NCBI GenBank assembly: GCA_015680685.1
Contig: MNCI01030472.1
Location: 1,531-65,530, forward strand
Direction of reading: 5' to 3'
DNA length: 64,000 nucleotides
From: Gnetum montanum
Taxonomy: Eukaryota; Streptophyta; Gnetopsida; Gnetales; Gnetaceae
Below are positions 53,841-64,000 of this stretch, piece by piece. The notes under the pieces were generated by a model that was not told where the DNA came from, searched no databases, and was given only the letters and a program-made list of their open reading frames with translations. The translations under genes were made by a program, and so were the position numbers. The stretch's first letter is position 1. Every line of letters starts with the position of its first letter.

Positions 53841-56697
53841 ATGGCACCTAAACCCAGGCGTCCAATGGGAGAAGGACCATCACAACTGAGGGACAAGCGT
53901 CCATGAAAAGAAAGGGGATGAGGTAGGCAACAACCAGAGCATGCGGAGGGCTCTCATGCAATTGGCCCCCTCCACAAAGGACCTAATGTGGAATTTGTCC
54001 ATCAGATTCCCGAAGAGGAAATTCCCAGTGAGCAATCGTAAGGTGATGAGACTCCAGGGATAGCACCATGGCTTGAGGTCACCCTGACCCAAGCCTGTCT
54101 TGATGCTATCAAGCCACGGGAAGTGCAACGGATGGTCCTCCAAGAGCTAAATTTTGGACCATTCCTTGAAAATGCACCAAAAGATGTGAGGCTGTAGCTA
54201 CAAAATTCTCCTATGTGGCCAATCATCACATCTAGTGGTGAGTGGTACTTAGGAGAGACCTATCTCTTCTGGACAAATCGGCAACCAGGGTCCAGAGTAA
54301 GAATCAAAGACATTTATGTCTCTTACTCTTCAAAGGCAATCGCGTAGGCTTTGGGGTTGCCCGAGACTGGAGCAGATGTGGTGGAGATTCCAAAACAAGC
54401 TGACTCGGAGGTAAAGGGGGAATGGACCAAATGGTGCTATGGGGTAGAGCGCAAGGAATTCAGCTCTTTGACCATGATAGAGAGGGTGTACTCAAAGATT
54501 GCATCTTACCACTTGAACACAACGATAAGACCCTGCAAAATCACAGCCTTCTCCACTTGTGCGTGTGCTACCTTGAGTAGGAAATTCCCAATGAGTCTTT
54601 CCACAGCTGTTATTCCTGGAGATTGAAAAGAGGTTCGCTGAAAGTGAACATGGAAGATGAGCCTTCCCCTTTCCCTGCCTAATCCGGAAGTTGTGCAAAC
54701 GGGCAGGGATAGCATGATACTCCAATAATATAATTCGGCATGCCCCAATTACCTCTTGGCAGGAAATGATGAAGGATAAAACTCCTACCATCACATAGAT
54801 AGACGAGGAGCAGCAACCACCTTCACCACCTACACAAACAACAAGGTCGGGTTCGCAAACCATAGCAGAATACATCCACGAAATCCAACAAACTCTCTTA
54901 AGCCAGCAAGAGCAATCTGGTAGGACTGGTGGAGGAGAAGACCCTTTGGTCTATCGCCCTGTAATGAGCCACCTGGAGTAAGTGGCTTGATCAGTTAGCT
55001 TGCTTGAAAGAGCAGGATCAATGTTCTCCACAGCCCGAACGCAAGTGCCTGCACGAACAGATCCTAGTGTCTGAGAGGTGACAGTATCCACACAACAGTT
55101 ATTTCCCGAAATTTCTAGGAATGCTACTACCTTTTCAGTACACTTGGAAGATGGTCAAGGGACAAAAATCCTGGTGATGCAGCACCAAGAACAAGAGATT
55201 GCAGCCGAAGTGGTTGCTGATACAATTGCTACAGCTCTCAATGCACTGGCAGCACCTATACCGGACATTCATGGACTACAAGATGTACAGGCATCTGCCG
55301 GAACTTTGCATAGCAAGATTGATGCAACCCAACACGAGGAGTTGTTGGATTGACTGGTGGGAATCGAGCAATCGCTTCCACATGTCTTCGACCTTCTAGA
55401 CAACATTACTGCAACCCAGTTGGAGCTACTCTCAGCAAGTGGTAAGAGCCTCATTTTGGAAGGGCAACTTGAAGCTACTCAAGTTGCTTGTCAATGCTTG
55501 GCAACAGAAGTAGCCCAATTAAGAGCCCAACTTGCCAATCCAGCCATCCTCAACTGCGAAATCACCAGAGATGAAGCTTTTCAATAGCTTCAACTCAAAC
55601 TTCAGATCATTGAGGATGTGCGAGAGTCAACAATCTTTGATAAGTCCTTGGCAGATGTTTGAGCATATCATTTAGACAAGGACTTGGCAGAGGTTCGCTA
55701 GGAGAACGTCTGATTGACTGCGGAGGTTCATCACCTACGCAATGTTGGTGCAGAAAATGAACACATAAAAAATTTTATCCACCAACAGCAGGAAGAACTA
55801 GCCAGGGTGAATGTTGACGTAAGAAGGTTGGCTGTTGAGAACCGAAATCTATCAATGGAGGAGGTTTGGGCATTGTCACAGAAATTTGCAATTGAAATCG
55901 TCGCTTGGAAGAATGAGGCCCTAAATTTTAAAAACATCAAAAATCATTATAGGGACCAAGTGGGATTATAGAAGGAAATAAACAAAAAGTACATTTAGGT
56001 TGCAAAGGCCAAAATGAACCAAGTGCTCCAACAGCTCCGAGAAGGAGGCGACGTATGGCAACCTATCTTTGATGGGTTGAATGCCTACAATCAAGCTGAA
56101 ATTCACCTTAAGGAGCTGCAAATTGAGGAGATAATGGAATATATGGAGCTTTCCAACCTTCGCTATGCATACCTGGCTATGCTCGCAGCTAGGAGACCAT
56201 GGTCAGAGTTGGAAAAGCAAGTGGCCGTCTCATATTCTCTATACGAGGGTGAGTTTCAGGTGCATAAAGCAACAAAGAAAAAACTGAAAACAACAAATGT
56301 GGAACTTGAGGTTCTCTACATGTGATTTAAAGGACAACGTACAGTCGCGGAGAACCTGGGCCGTCAAATGAATGACTACTAGCAACTGCAGGCATCAATC
56401 TGAGCGTTCGACATCGAACGAAAATAGTTCATAGCCTAGTTTGTCAACCTGAAAGAACTCTTCCCGGCGCTGCCATGCCCTTGGGAGGTTCTAGTTCCAA
56501 CACACATTGGTGAAGCTGCCTTAACAATGAATGATCCCAAAAGCAAAGAAGAAAAAATGAGGGCTCTCTTGGAGGCTTTCTAGCTACCTCTAGAAGTTGT
56601 AGCTGCTACAGGAAAACCATCATTTGTGCCACCGCCATCGCATGGGCCAGAAGCTGGTGAAGGTCTATCGAAACCACAGCCCCCAAGGACGGTGTGA
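53841..56697 (+). pseudogene. E1 ORF3 remnant: long coiled-coil protein of unknown function
   Basis: ATG 53841 (M-A-P-K-P-R-R-P) follows the acceptor-like TTTTGATTGTAG. An N-terminal globular domain (53960-54640) contains S-S-G-E-W-Y-L-G-E-T-Y-L-F-W and C-Y-G-V-E-R-K-E. A Glu/Gln/Pro linker follows, then a long helical region (55080-56330) with repeated charged heptads, and a conserved C-terminal end (LPCPWEVLVPTHIGEAA) also visible in P1 (LPCP-x-D-V-P-T-I-A-H-I-G-L-A-A). It occupies the position of the Athila env-like ORF, but I see no membrane segment. I cannot name the family. At least a dozen stops. Confidence 0.7.
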
Positions 56698-56920
56698 TCT
56701 TCTCCAACAATTTTGTGCATCATTCTACATAGCAAAGACTCTAGGACCAGCAAGATGTTCAATTTTGTCTCTGAACACCACCATTTTTTGTAACTTCTCC
56801 TTTTTTATAACTCGAGCACTTGGTTAAATTCATGTTGTGTCATGTGTGTGTCAAGTCATGTTCATTGTAAATAAAAGCCCATACCTTCCAAATTGTAGAG
56901 TAACTCGAGGACGAGTTTTT

Positions 56921-56937
56921 ACTCAGTTGTGGAGGTA
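56921..56937 (+). promoter_or_regulatory. E1 terminal polypurine tract
   Basis: ACTCAGTTGTGGAGGTA directly precedes the 3' LTR. Confidence 0.75.
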
Positions 56938-57840
56938 TGATAAAGTGTCATTAGTCGATGCGTTGACTAAGCAATGTATACAGGGCCATGTATACGTGGT
57001 CGCGTCGACGCGGCCCTGTCGACGTAGCCTTCCATGGGTCGACGTGGCCCCATTTACGCAAAGCCTATTTCGGCCTATAAATAAGAGGGCCTTCCGCCTC
57101 ATTTAGGTACCTTTTTGTCAGTTGTAGCGAAGATGTTGCAATTTGTTCCCGCAGGAGATAAAATATTTTCCAAGTTCCCATAGTAGGTATAAGAAAAGTG
57201 GCCGGCTCTTTATTCGAGCATTGATGTATCTGAGCCCACTGGCGTGACGGCAATAAAGACAAACTCTTCAAGCATTCCTTGCAGCATTTGGACTTAGTCA
57301 TTTATTGCATTCAATAGTTTAATATGTTTATGCTTTGATAATTACTTAAGTTTCTGTTATTGTTATTTTAATCGCTATCGCTCCTTTATAGTTCGTAAAG
57401 GCCATAAGTACGACCATCTCGAACGTAAACCCAACACTTGGTAGCCCAGTTACGCTTAACGTCTGGTAACCCAGTAGTGTTTAGGAGATGCTCAGAACGT
57501 GCTCGGAAGATGGGATCAGATACTTATGCTAGGAATAGTTAGAATGCAAATTAGGATAATCATAGATTAGATAATAGTTCATTCCATACTTTCCATACTT
57601 TAATTAGACACCAAAAGATAAAGTAAAAAGCTATAAAAATCATTAGCCTTAATCTCACTTAACCATCGTAAGCAGAACATCACAAGTGAGATTAGGAAGA
57701 CAACGACCGTTCTAACCCAAGGTTTTGCTGGTTAGGGTCTGGTGTATGTTAAGTGCTTATAGTCTACGGAATACAACCAAGTCGCATGTAAACGCCCGTG
57801 ATTCGTATGGTTGGGCGTAGGGGTACCTAGCCGCTCATCA
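56938..57840 (+). mobile_element. E1 3' LTR
   Basis: Hexamers start at 56962 (GTTGAC), 56976 and 56990 (GTATAC), 57004 and 57018 (GTCGAC), 57038 (GTCGAC) and 57052 (ATTTAC). Spacings are 14 four times, then 20 and 14. TATAAATA starts at 57076, 24 on. It has one more 14-bp unit than the 5' LTR. Confidence 0.93.
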
Positions 57841-57845
57841 ATAAT

Positions 57846-58079
57846 CATCACACTACGGGCATGCATTGGGGAAAGAACTGAAACTAGCTGAAAAATGACA
57901 AAAAGACTCTACCCTAAGACTTACCAACTACTCCCCCCTTCCTATGCATATGACTATTATATTTATAGGCCTACACAGGAATCACGATATCGTGTATTCA
58001 ATATCATTATCTAGGCTACGATATCGCGTACCCAATATCGAGGATCCTATATTGGGGCCTAGTAAACCACGATTCATTA
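57846..58079 (-). mobile_element. M3 LTR, right part (U3) after E1 insertion
   Basis: This is the U3 of the minus-strand M3 LTR. Hexamers (plus starts) are at 58034 (AATATC), 58020 (GATATC), 58000 (AATATC) and 57986 (GATATC), spaced 14, 20 and 14. TATAAATA on the minus strand starts at 57967, 24 on. Confidence 0.88.
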
Positions 58080-58158
58080 GACCCCCATGACTAAATAATA
58101 ACTCATCCTTGAGTCAGATAAAATGAGAATGAGTTCAATTAATTACACAGTGGATATG
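58080..58158 (-). other. M3 polypurine tract and end of its internal region
   Basis: On the minus strand TTTAGTCATGGGGGTC precedes the LTR, itself preceded by CAAGGATGAGTTATTA as in P1 and M2. The rest of M3 is displaced beyond E2. Confidence 0.75.
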
Positions 58159-59009
58159 TGATGAAGTGCTAAATAGTTGATGCATTGTCCCGTATACGCG
58201 GTCGCGTCAACGTGGCCTTGTTTACGCAGAGCCTATTTTAGCCTATAAATAAGTGGACTCCCGCCACACTTAGGTACCTTTTTAGCAGTTGTAGTGAAGC
58301 TCTTGCAGTTTTTTTCTGCGAGAGTTAGAATATTTTCCAAGTGCCCACAGTAGGTGTGAAAAAGATGTCTGGCTCTTTATTCTAGTGCTCATGTACCTGA
58401 GCCCATTGGCGTGAACGGTAATAAAGACGAGCTTTTCAATCATTCCTTGCAGCAATTGGACTTAGTTATTTAATGCATTTAATAGTTTAATATTTCTATG
58501 CTTTAATAGTTCTTTGAGTTTCCGTTGTTATTATTTTAATCACTATTGCTCATTTATAGTTAGTAGAAACCATAAGTACAACCATCTTGAACATAAACCC
58601 AACGCTTGGCAACCCACCGACGCTTAACGTCTGGTAAACCGGTAGTGGTTAGGGGATGCTTAGGATGTGCATGGAAGATGGGATCAGATACTTATGCTAG
58701 GAAGAGTTAGGACATAGATTAGGATAATTATAGATTACATAATATTTCATTTCTTACTTTCCATTTCAAGAATTAGATGCTAGAAGATAAAGTAAAAAGC
58801 CATAAAAATCAGTTGCCTCAGTCTCACTTAACCATCGTAATCAGAACATCACAAGTGAGGTTGGGAAGACAATGATCGTTCTAACAAAAGGTTTTTCTGG
58901 TTAAGGCCTTGTGTATGCAAAGTGCTTACAGTCTACAAAATTCGACCGAGTCGCATGTGAACGCCCGTGATTCGCATGGTTGGGCGTAGGGGTACCTAGC
59001 CACTCATCA
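58159..59009 (+). mobile_element. E2 5' LTR
   Basis: TGATGAAGTGCTAAAT ... CCACTCATCA. Hexamers start at 58192 (GTATAC), 58206 (GTCAAC) and 58220 (GTTTAC), all 14 apart. TATAAATA starts at 58244, 24 on. The 20-base step seen elsewhere is missing here. Confidence 0.9.
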
Positions 59010-59028
59010 TTGGCGCCGTTGCCAGGAA
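59010..59028 (+). promoter_or_regulatory. E2 primer binding site (tRNA-Asp)
   Basis: TTGGCGCCGTTGCCAGGAA immediately follows the LTR. Confidence 0.9.
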
Positions 59029-59173
59029 CTGTTAGTCTTACATGCACCATTTAACCTTAGCAAAATTATCATTCACGTCGTTGGAATGGACCCAAGATAG
59101 TAAAATTTACACACGCTAGGCGGACTAAGTAAAAAAAAAGGTACACCAATTAGTATATCATCTAATATCCAAC

Positions 59174-61500
59174 ATGTCTTCTTCTCACAAGTGAGATGAA
59201 TATAATCCACTAGTGTTACAAGAATTTCGGGTGGTCTACACGCATCCAGATGAATATGTACCTGACTTCACCTTCATCCTACATCAGGATGAACATTTGT
59301 GATGGCGGGACATGGAAGGCAACATCATACTACCACCTGACTGATCAGCTCCTGGAATGCTGTTTCACAATCTTGCCAGACTAGGCATCCAGGATTGCAG
59401 TGTGGAGTACATCATGAAGGACCATGACTACAAGGACTATCATCCCACTAAGGCCTAACGAGCACGAGACCAACAACAGGAAAAACAGTATGAACACATG
59501 AAGGGGAAACAGTTCAATAACCCCTTATTCTTGCAAGGGCTGTAGGATGATGGGGAGCTTATCTTTCATGATTCCCATTTAGCCGAACTTCCTCTGGGGC
59601 ATCAAATCACTCAGTCCATCATCCAGATTAAGCAATCAAGTGATCGGGACCCCCAAGAGGATGGAGGATCATCTTAAAGAAGTCACGGCATAAGCAAAGA
59701 TGGGCAGGAAGATCGAGGCTGCCATCAAAGCAGAGGGGAAGATCGACACCGGGGCGGTGGTGATCCCTCTCCCTCTTCTCCATCCTCCCACTCCCCTCTA
59801 CCTTCTTCTAGTTCAGACTCTGATCATAATTGTGGTAGAAAGGAGCAGGGTGATGGTGATCATAAGGACCAAAAGGAATGACGTGAGGAAGTGCATGGCC
59901 AATCGTGCGAGGCTCACCATCATGACAAGAGAGGCAGCTGAAACCATCATAGACATCGTGGTCTTCAGCAAAACTATGGCTCAGATGAGCCATTGTTGGC
60001 TACTCGAAGCATGCTCCATATCGCCGAGGCAGTTTAGATACCCAACAAGCACTTGAAGGATAGCCGAATCAAACGCATTGACATGAACAACATCCCCAAA
60101 TTTGAAGGGGGATATAATTGTGCCGCAAACTCACCTACAAGCATTTCATGATGCTTGCACCCTGCAGAACATCGACAATGATTGGAAAAAGCTTAAGCTG
60201 TTTCCTCACACACTCATCAAAGAAGCAGAAAGTTGGTACCAATCTTTGGAACCATAATCAATTAGGAGATGAAGTACGATGCTGGAGATCTTCAACGAGA
60301 AGTATCAAACCTACTCCAGAGTGGCAAATCTAAGACGTCAAATCCAAGGCTAGAAGCAAGGTAATCATGAACCCTTGGATTTAGCCATGAGCAGATATTA
60401 TTCATTATTACATCGATGCCCTGGTCATGGCTACTCTCAGCGGGCATAGCTTCGCCATATCATTGATGGGCTCCGCTTTGAAACTAGAAAGACCATTGGC
60501 GTGTACACCCAGGGACAATTATCAGAACGAAGGGCGCATCAATTGCAGCGCCTCATTAACCAAGTGGCTAAAGGAGAGGGGGAGCTCAGAAAGAAGGAGA
60601 GTGCATAGGAGTTTAATCGGGATCCCTCCATCAGAAATACGGAGGTCTGATTCTGTGAAGAGGAGGAGGAATCATGACTGGATGCAGCGGTAAATCAAAA
60701 AACCTTGCCCCTACAAAAATTTGCCTTTGAAATATTGACAAAGGTTGACAAGATGTGGGACTCTCTGGATGAAAAATTTCAAAGTGTTCTAAAAATCGCA
60801 GAGCAGTCTAGAGAGCAAGGTAATGATCATAATTGGAGTAGGAAGAAGGAAGCTGAACGTGCCCACCATAGGGGTAAGGCCAAAGTTGTTCTAGTTGAAC
60901 AAGTTGATAACTCTGACACAAAGGAGGATGATGAATGTGACATATACCAATACAAACATCCTAAGGGGTGTTGTCCTGTGGTGTCACATCTACAAGAGTT
61001 TGGGGTGTATGCGTTGAACCCTCGCCTGGCAAAGAGGCAAACACCCCAAAGGTTGCCTTACCCATAACGCAATCCCAGGCAGTTCCACCAGCAGCAAGGA
61101 TATTATCCAAGTGGAGCACCACCATAACCTTATGAACACTTTCAACAGTGGCAGCACCCACAAGTGTGGGGGATGCCACCTCCAGCAATACCCTTACCGA
61201 CAGCCAGATCCCTATGGGTACTATGTTCAGCAACCAGTCTCTCCACAGAACTCTTCCAATCACACAACCTTCCAAAATTATTACCACCCCCTGGAATATT
61301 TTCGACCATAATATCCATCACCCAAGGATGAAGCCCCACATCTTTACTATCCTCCATCACCTTCTCCTGTTGTTCCTACTCAACAGTACCCCACTCAACT
61401 ACCACCCGCTCCACCTATGCAGGGGGAGATCCCACCACAGCCACAGCAACGCAACGCTATGAGGGCTGTCAACCTACAATCGGCTCCTCAGTTGAGTGGA
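59174..61500 (+). pseudogene. gag: E2 gag
   Basis: It starts M-S-S-S-H. The N-terminal block VPDFTFILHQDEHL is at 59255-59300. The capsid region (59990-60600) has MNNIPKFEGGYN. The coiled part and zinc knuckle are at 60705-61067 in one open stretch; the knuckle reads C-D-I-Y-Q-Y-K-H-P-K-G-C-C, so the second Cys is lost. A Pro/Gln/Tyr-rich tail follows. Stops and frameshifts throughout. Confidence 0.85.
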
Positions 61501-62675
61501 CCGGAAGCCAAGCCATAGAAATGTCCCTTCTTCTAGCCCAATAACTTAAGCACACCCTCACACACACCTGTGGCTAGTGCCTCTGAACCTCAAACCGCCT
61601 CCACTGTTCCACCCTTCGAGCAACCTTCAAACCAAATGCCCTCTAACGTACAAACGGTCATGCTCACACATGCAGTGACCGATTGGATAAAGGCAGGTCA
61701 CCGTCCTTAGAAATTGACTGATCCGGGAAGTCCCCTCATTTATCTTTAGGTGGCAGTAAATGAGCCATGTAAAGCCCTTCTGGATTCGGGGTCAGGAGTC
61801 AATTTGATTTCACATGACATGTACAAGAATTAGAACATGTCCCTGTTAAAGAAGAGCAACATTCAACTTGAGCTGGCAAACCAATCCATTACTATTTCCT
61901 TGGGATTGGTGAAAGACATTGTTACCATTGTTTGCTGGTGGTCCTATCCTGCTGATTTCCTTATCATCTGTGTGGAAAATTGCAAGGGGAACTTTCCAAT
62001 CATCATGGGAAGAGCCTGGCTGAGCACGATGGATGCAAGACTAGGACTCCATGATCTTTCCCTCAAAATTTCAAAGGAAAATCCTTTTGGGAAGATCGAG
62101 AAGGAGCGCGTTCCATGCATTGCGTACAGTGACTCTAGGTGCAACTATGTGTAGTAGCTGTGGTCTGCTAAGCGGACATCTATTCAAGCATGCAGTCGAT
62201 GTACCGAGGACTCGCAAGTCCAACAATGCCTGTACACAGTAGCCACAACTCAAGAAGGCACCCAGTGGTTAACCGCTGATCCTGCTAGTAGCACTCTATC
62301 CATGGAACCATCTGAGGAGCTTGTAAGCGCCTACATAGAAAGCATGAACCATTTGGAAGAGGTTCATCAACAAGTATCCACTATTGATAACCATGATGAT
62401 TGGGGAAAGTTGCAAATCCCTGAAAGTTTCAAACAAGAGCCCTTTGAACTCAAATCCTTACTGGCCCACCTAGAATATGCATTTTTGCATAATGGGAAAC
62501 TGGTAATTATCAATGCCACCCTTGCTCCTAAACAAAAGAGAAAGTTGCTGAAGGTGGTGAACAGATGGGATGCTACTTTTGCATGGTTGTATCCTAAATT
62601 AATAGGAGTTGATCCCACGGTTTGCCAACGTCAGATTTATATTGATCCCTTCATGAAGCCATGAAGAGAACCACA
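61501..62675 (+). pseudogene. E2 protease and linker
   Basis: The protease catalytic motif L-L-D-S-G-S-G is intact (about 61778-61800), and the domain runs to FPIIMGRAWLS (62015). The linker to RT (62302-62664) is open for 120 codons and contains STIDNHDDWGKLQIPESFK, ending near DPTVCQRQIYIDP. A stop separates it from RT. Confidence 0.85.
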
Positions 62676-64000
62676 AAGGCGATTGAACCCCAAATTGAAG
62701 CAGGTCGTCAAAGATGAAATCGAGCAGTTGCTAAAAGTGGGGTTCATCTACTCTATTGTCGATAGCGAATGGGTCAGTCCACTCGTTATTGTGCCAAAGA
62801 AGGATGGCAAATGGAGGGTCTGTATAGATTTCCTATTGCTCAACATGGCTGCCTTTAAAGATCACTTTCCACTCCCATTTGTGGACCAAGTGTTGGATAC
62901 CATTGCAGGACATCGGTATTACAGCTTTTTGGATGGTTATAGTGGCTATAACCANACATCGGTATTACAGCTTTTTGGATGGTTATAGTGGCTATAACCA
63001 AATCCAAATTGCGCTAGAGGACCAGGCCAAGACAACCTTTACAAGTCCCTGGGGGACTTTCACATACAAAAAGATGTCTTTTGGCCTGTGTAATGCTCCT
63101 ACCACTTTCCAACGCCTTGTCTTCAGCATCTTCCAGCAACAAATTGGCAATGGGGTAGAAGTTTTCATGGATGACTTCTCTACCTATGGGGCCAGGTTCG
63201 ATCAAGCCTTGGACCACCTCGAGCAAGTTCTGAAAAGATGTGTGGACATTAACCTATGGCTTAACTGGCAGAAAATCCACTTAATGGTCTAGGAGGGCAT
63301 TGTGCTAGGGAACCGTAGTTCACAAACAGGGATTAGCGTGGATCCTGACAAAATTAGGATCATCCAAGGAATTACCAGGCAACCAAGCATGGTAAAAGAT
63401 GTTCAATCATTCCTTGGCCAACTAGTTACTACCGGCACTTCATTGAAAATTTCTCAAAGATCGCCAAGCCATTGGTGGAACTCACGAAGAAAGATGCTTC
63501 ATTCGTCTAGACCAGGGAATGTGAATCCGCATTCCAAATGCTTAAATAGAAACTCGTAGAGACCCTAGTTCTATGGGCACCTGATTAGTTCAGGCCCTTC
63601 CACATCATGATGGATGCATCCAATTATGCATTGGGAGTTGTGCTTACACAGTGTGATGATCAAAAACACCCATACTATATTCACTATGTGACCTGTAGCA
63701 TTATTGGTGCTCAACTTAACTACACCACCACCGTAAAGGAGTTGATGGCGGTGGTATTCGCCTTGGAAAAATTCCGACACTATGTGCTCAGGTACAAGGT
63801 GTTCATGCATACTGACCACAGTGCCATCCAGTTCCTGATGAACAAGCCAACGGTGAGCCCTCGTATCATACGGTGGTTGGTGATTCTTCAAGAATTTGAC
63901 CTTACTATGGTAGATCGGAAGGGAATTGAGAATGTGGTTGCTGACCACTTGTCTCAGTTGCAACGGGATGACACAAAAGAGGAGGAGCCCCTCTCCAACC
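62676..64000 (+). pseudogene. pol: E2 reverse transcriptase and RNase H (partial)
   Basis: RT reads through IDSEWVSPL-like, V-C-I-D-F-L-L-L-N, SFLDGYSGYNQI, FGLCNAPTTFQR and V-F-M-D-D-F-S-T-Y-G (near 63160). RNase H starts at about 63600 with an intact M-D-A-S-N-Y-A-L-G and TDHSAI, and V-V-A-D-H-L-S near the window edge. Stops occur near 63290, 63510 and 63548. The apparent 46-base duplication and N at 62910-63000 break the frame artificially. Better preserved than E1 pol. Confidence 0.9.

Larger units (their letters stand above)
44621..57840 (+). mobile_element. E1: structurally complete Athila/Tat-like Ty3/gypsy element (13.2 kb)
   Basis: E1 has LTRs at 44621-45511 and 56938-57840 and a perfect target duplication ATAAT (44616-44620, 57841-57845). 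The order is tRNA-Asp primer site, gag, protease, RT, RNase H, integrase, post-pol non-coding region, internal promoter-like block, internal polypurine motif, ORF3, terminal polypurine tract and 3' LTR. It inserted into the LTR of M3. Every coding region contains stops or key-residue changes (protease DSG to DLG; first RNase H Asp to Asn; integrase lacks its second catalytic Asp and part of the core), so it is inactive although nothing large is missing. Confidence 0.95.
58159..64000 (+). mobile_element. E2: Athila/Tat-like element, 5' part (continues beyond the window)
   Basis: A close relative of E1, inserted in the internal end of M3. It has the 5' LTR, primer site, gag, protease, RT and most of RNase H before the window ends. 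The left flank is ATATG; the right target copy lies outside. Confidence 0.9.

Overview
This is plant nuclear DNA, dominated by old, nested retroelements with very few genes. It reads like a large, repeat-bloated seed-plant genome. A gymnosperm is my best guess, from the nesting density, the gene with a 3.8 kb intron and the inserted caulimovirid; this is inference, not proof. Two small host genes can be supported: a 68-aa membrane-anchored protein at 4868-5074 (+), and an 81-aa conserved plant protein split over two exons at 42482-42389 and 38513-38362 (-).

Layout. 1-2871: end of a plus-strand LTR, then the gag and 5' LTR of a minus-strand Ty3/gypsy element (M1). 2872-4560: SINE-like copies and an RTE-LINE tail. 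4600-7038: the 68-aa gene and its flank. 7044-28365: a three-level nest. O1 (TSD TCAAG, tRNA-iMet primer site) contains P1 (11026-27194, TSD ACTAG/ATTAG), which contains M2 (13486-20409, minus strand, TSD ATAAT). 28560-29740: a decayed LINE. 29803 to about 36110: an endogenous caulimovirid with one open 1752-codon polyprotein frame (-) and an inverted fragment carrying primer site, small ORF and promoter (+). 36111-43000: the 81-aa gene and its intron. 42950-43800: SINE/RTE remnants. 43833-64000: a second nest. M4 LTR contains M3, whose LTR is split by the structurally complete E1 (44621-57840, TSD ATAAT) and whose internal end is split by E2 (58159 to window end).

M1-M4, P1, E1 and E2 belong to one Athila/Tat-like Ty3/gypsy family: LTRs TGATGA...TCATCA, a tRNA-Asp primer site, gag with a CX2CX3HX4C knuckle, protease-RT-RNaseH-integrase and, in E1 and P1, a third ORF after pol. 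All coding regions of this family carry stops or frameshifts.

The most interesting signal is regulatory. Every LTR of this family with a readable U3 carries a strictly spaced array of dyad-symmetric hexamers (GATATC/AATATC in some members, GTATAC/GTCGAC/ATTTAC in others). The usual grammar is hexamer-14-hexamer-20-hexamer-14-hexamer-24-TATAAATA, in start-to-start bases. The same 14-bp array, with the hexamer type of that element's own LTR, recurs inside P1 and E1 before a TATA box upstream of ORF3, followed by a second internal copy of the polypurine-tract motif. This suggests a dedicated internal promoter for ORF3 that co-evolves with the LTR promoter.

Two single-N positions (22303, 62955) are flanked by exact 45-46 bp duplications and look like assembly joins.
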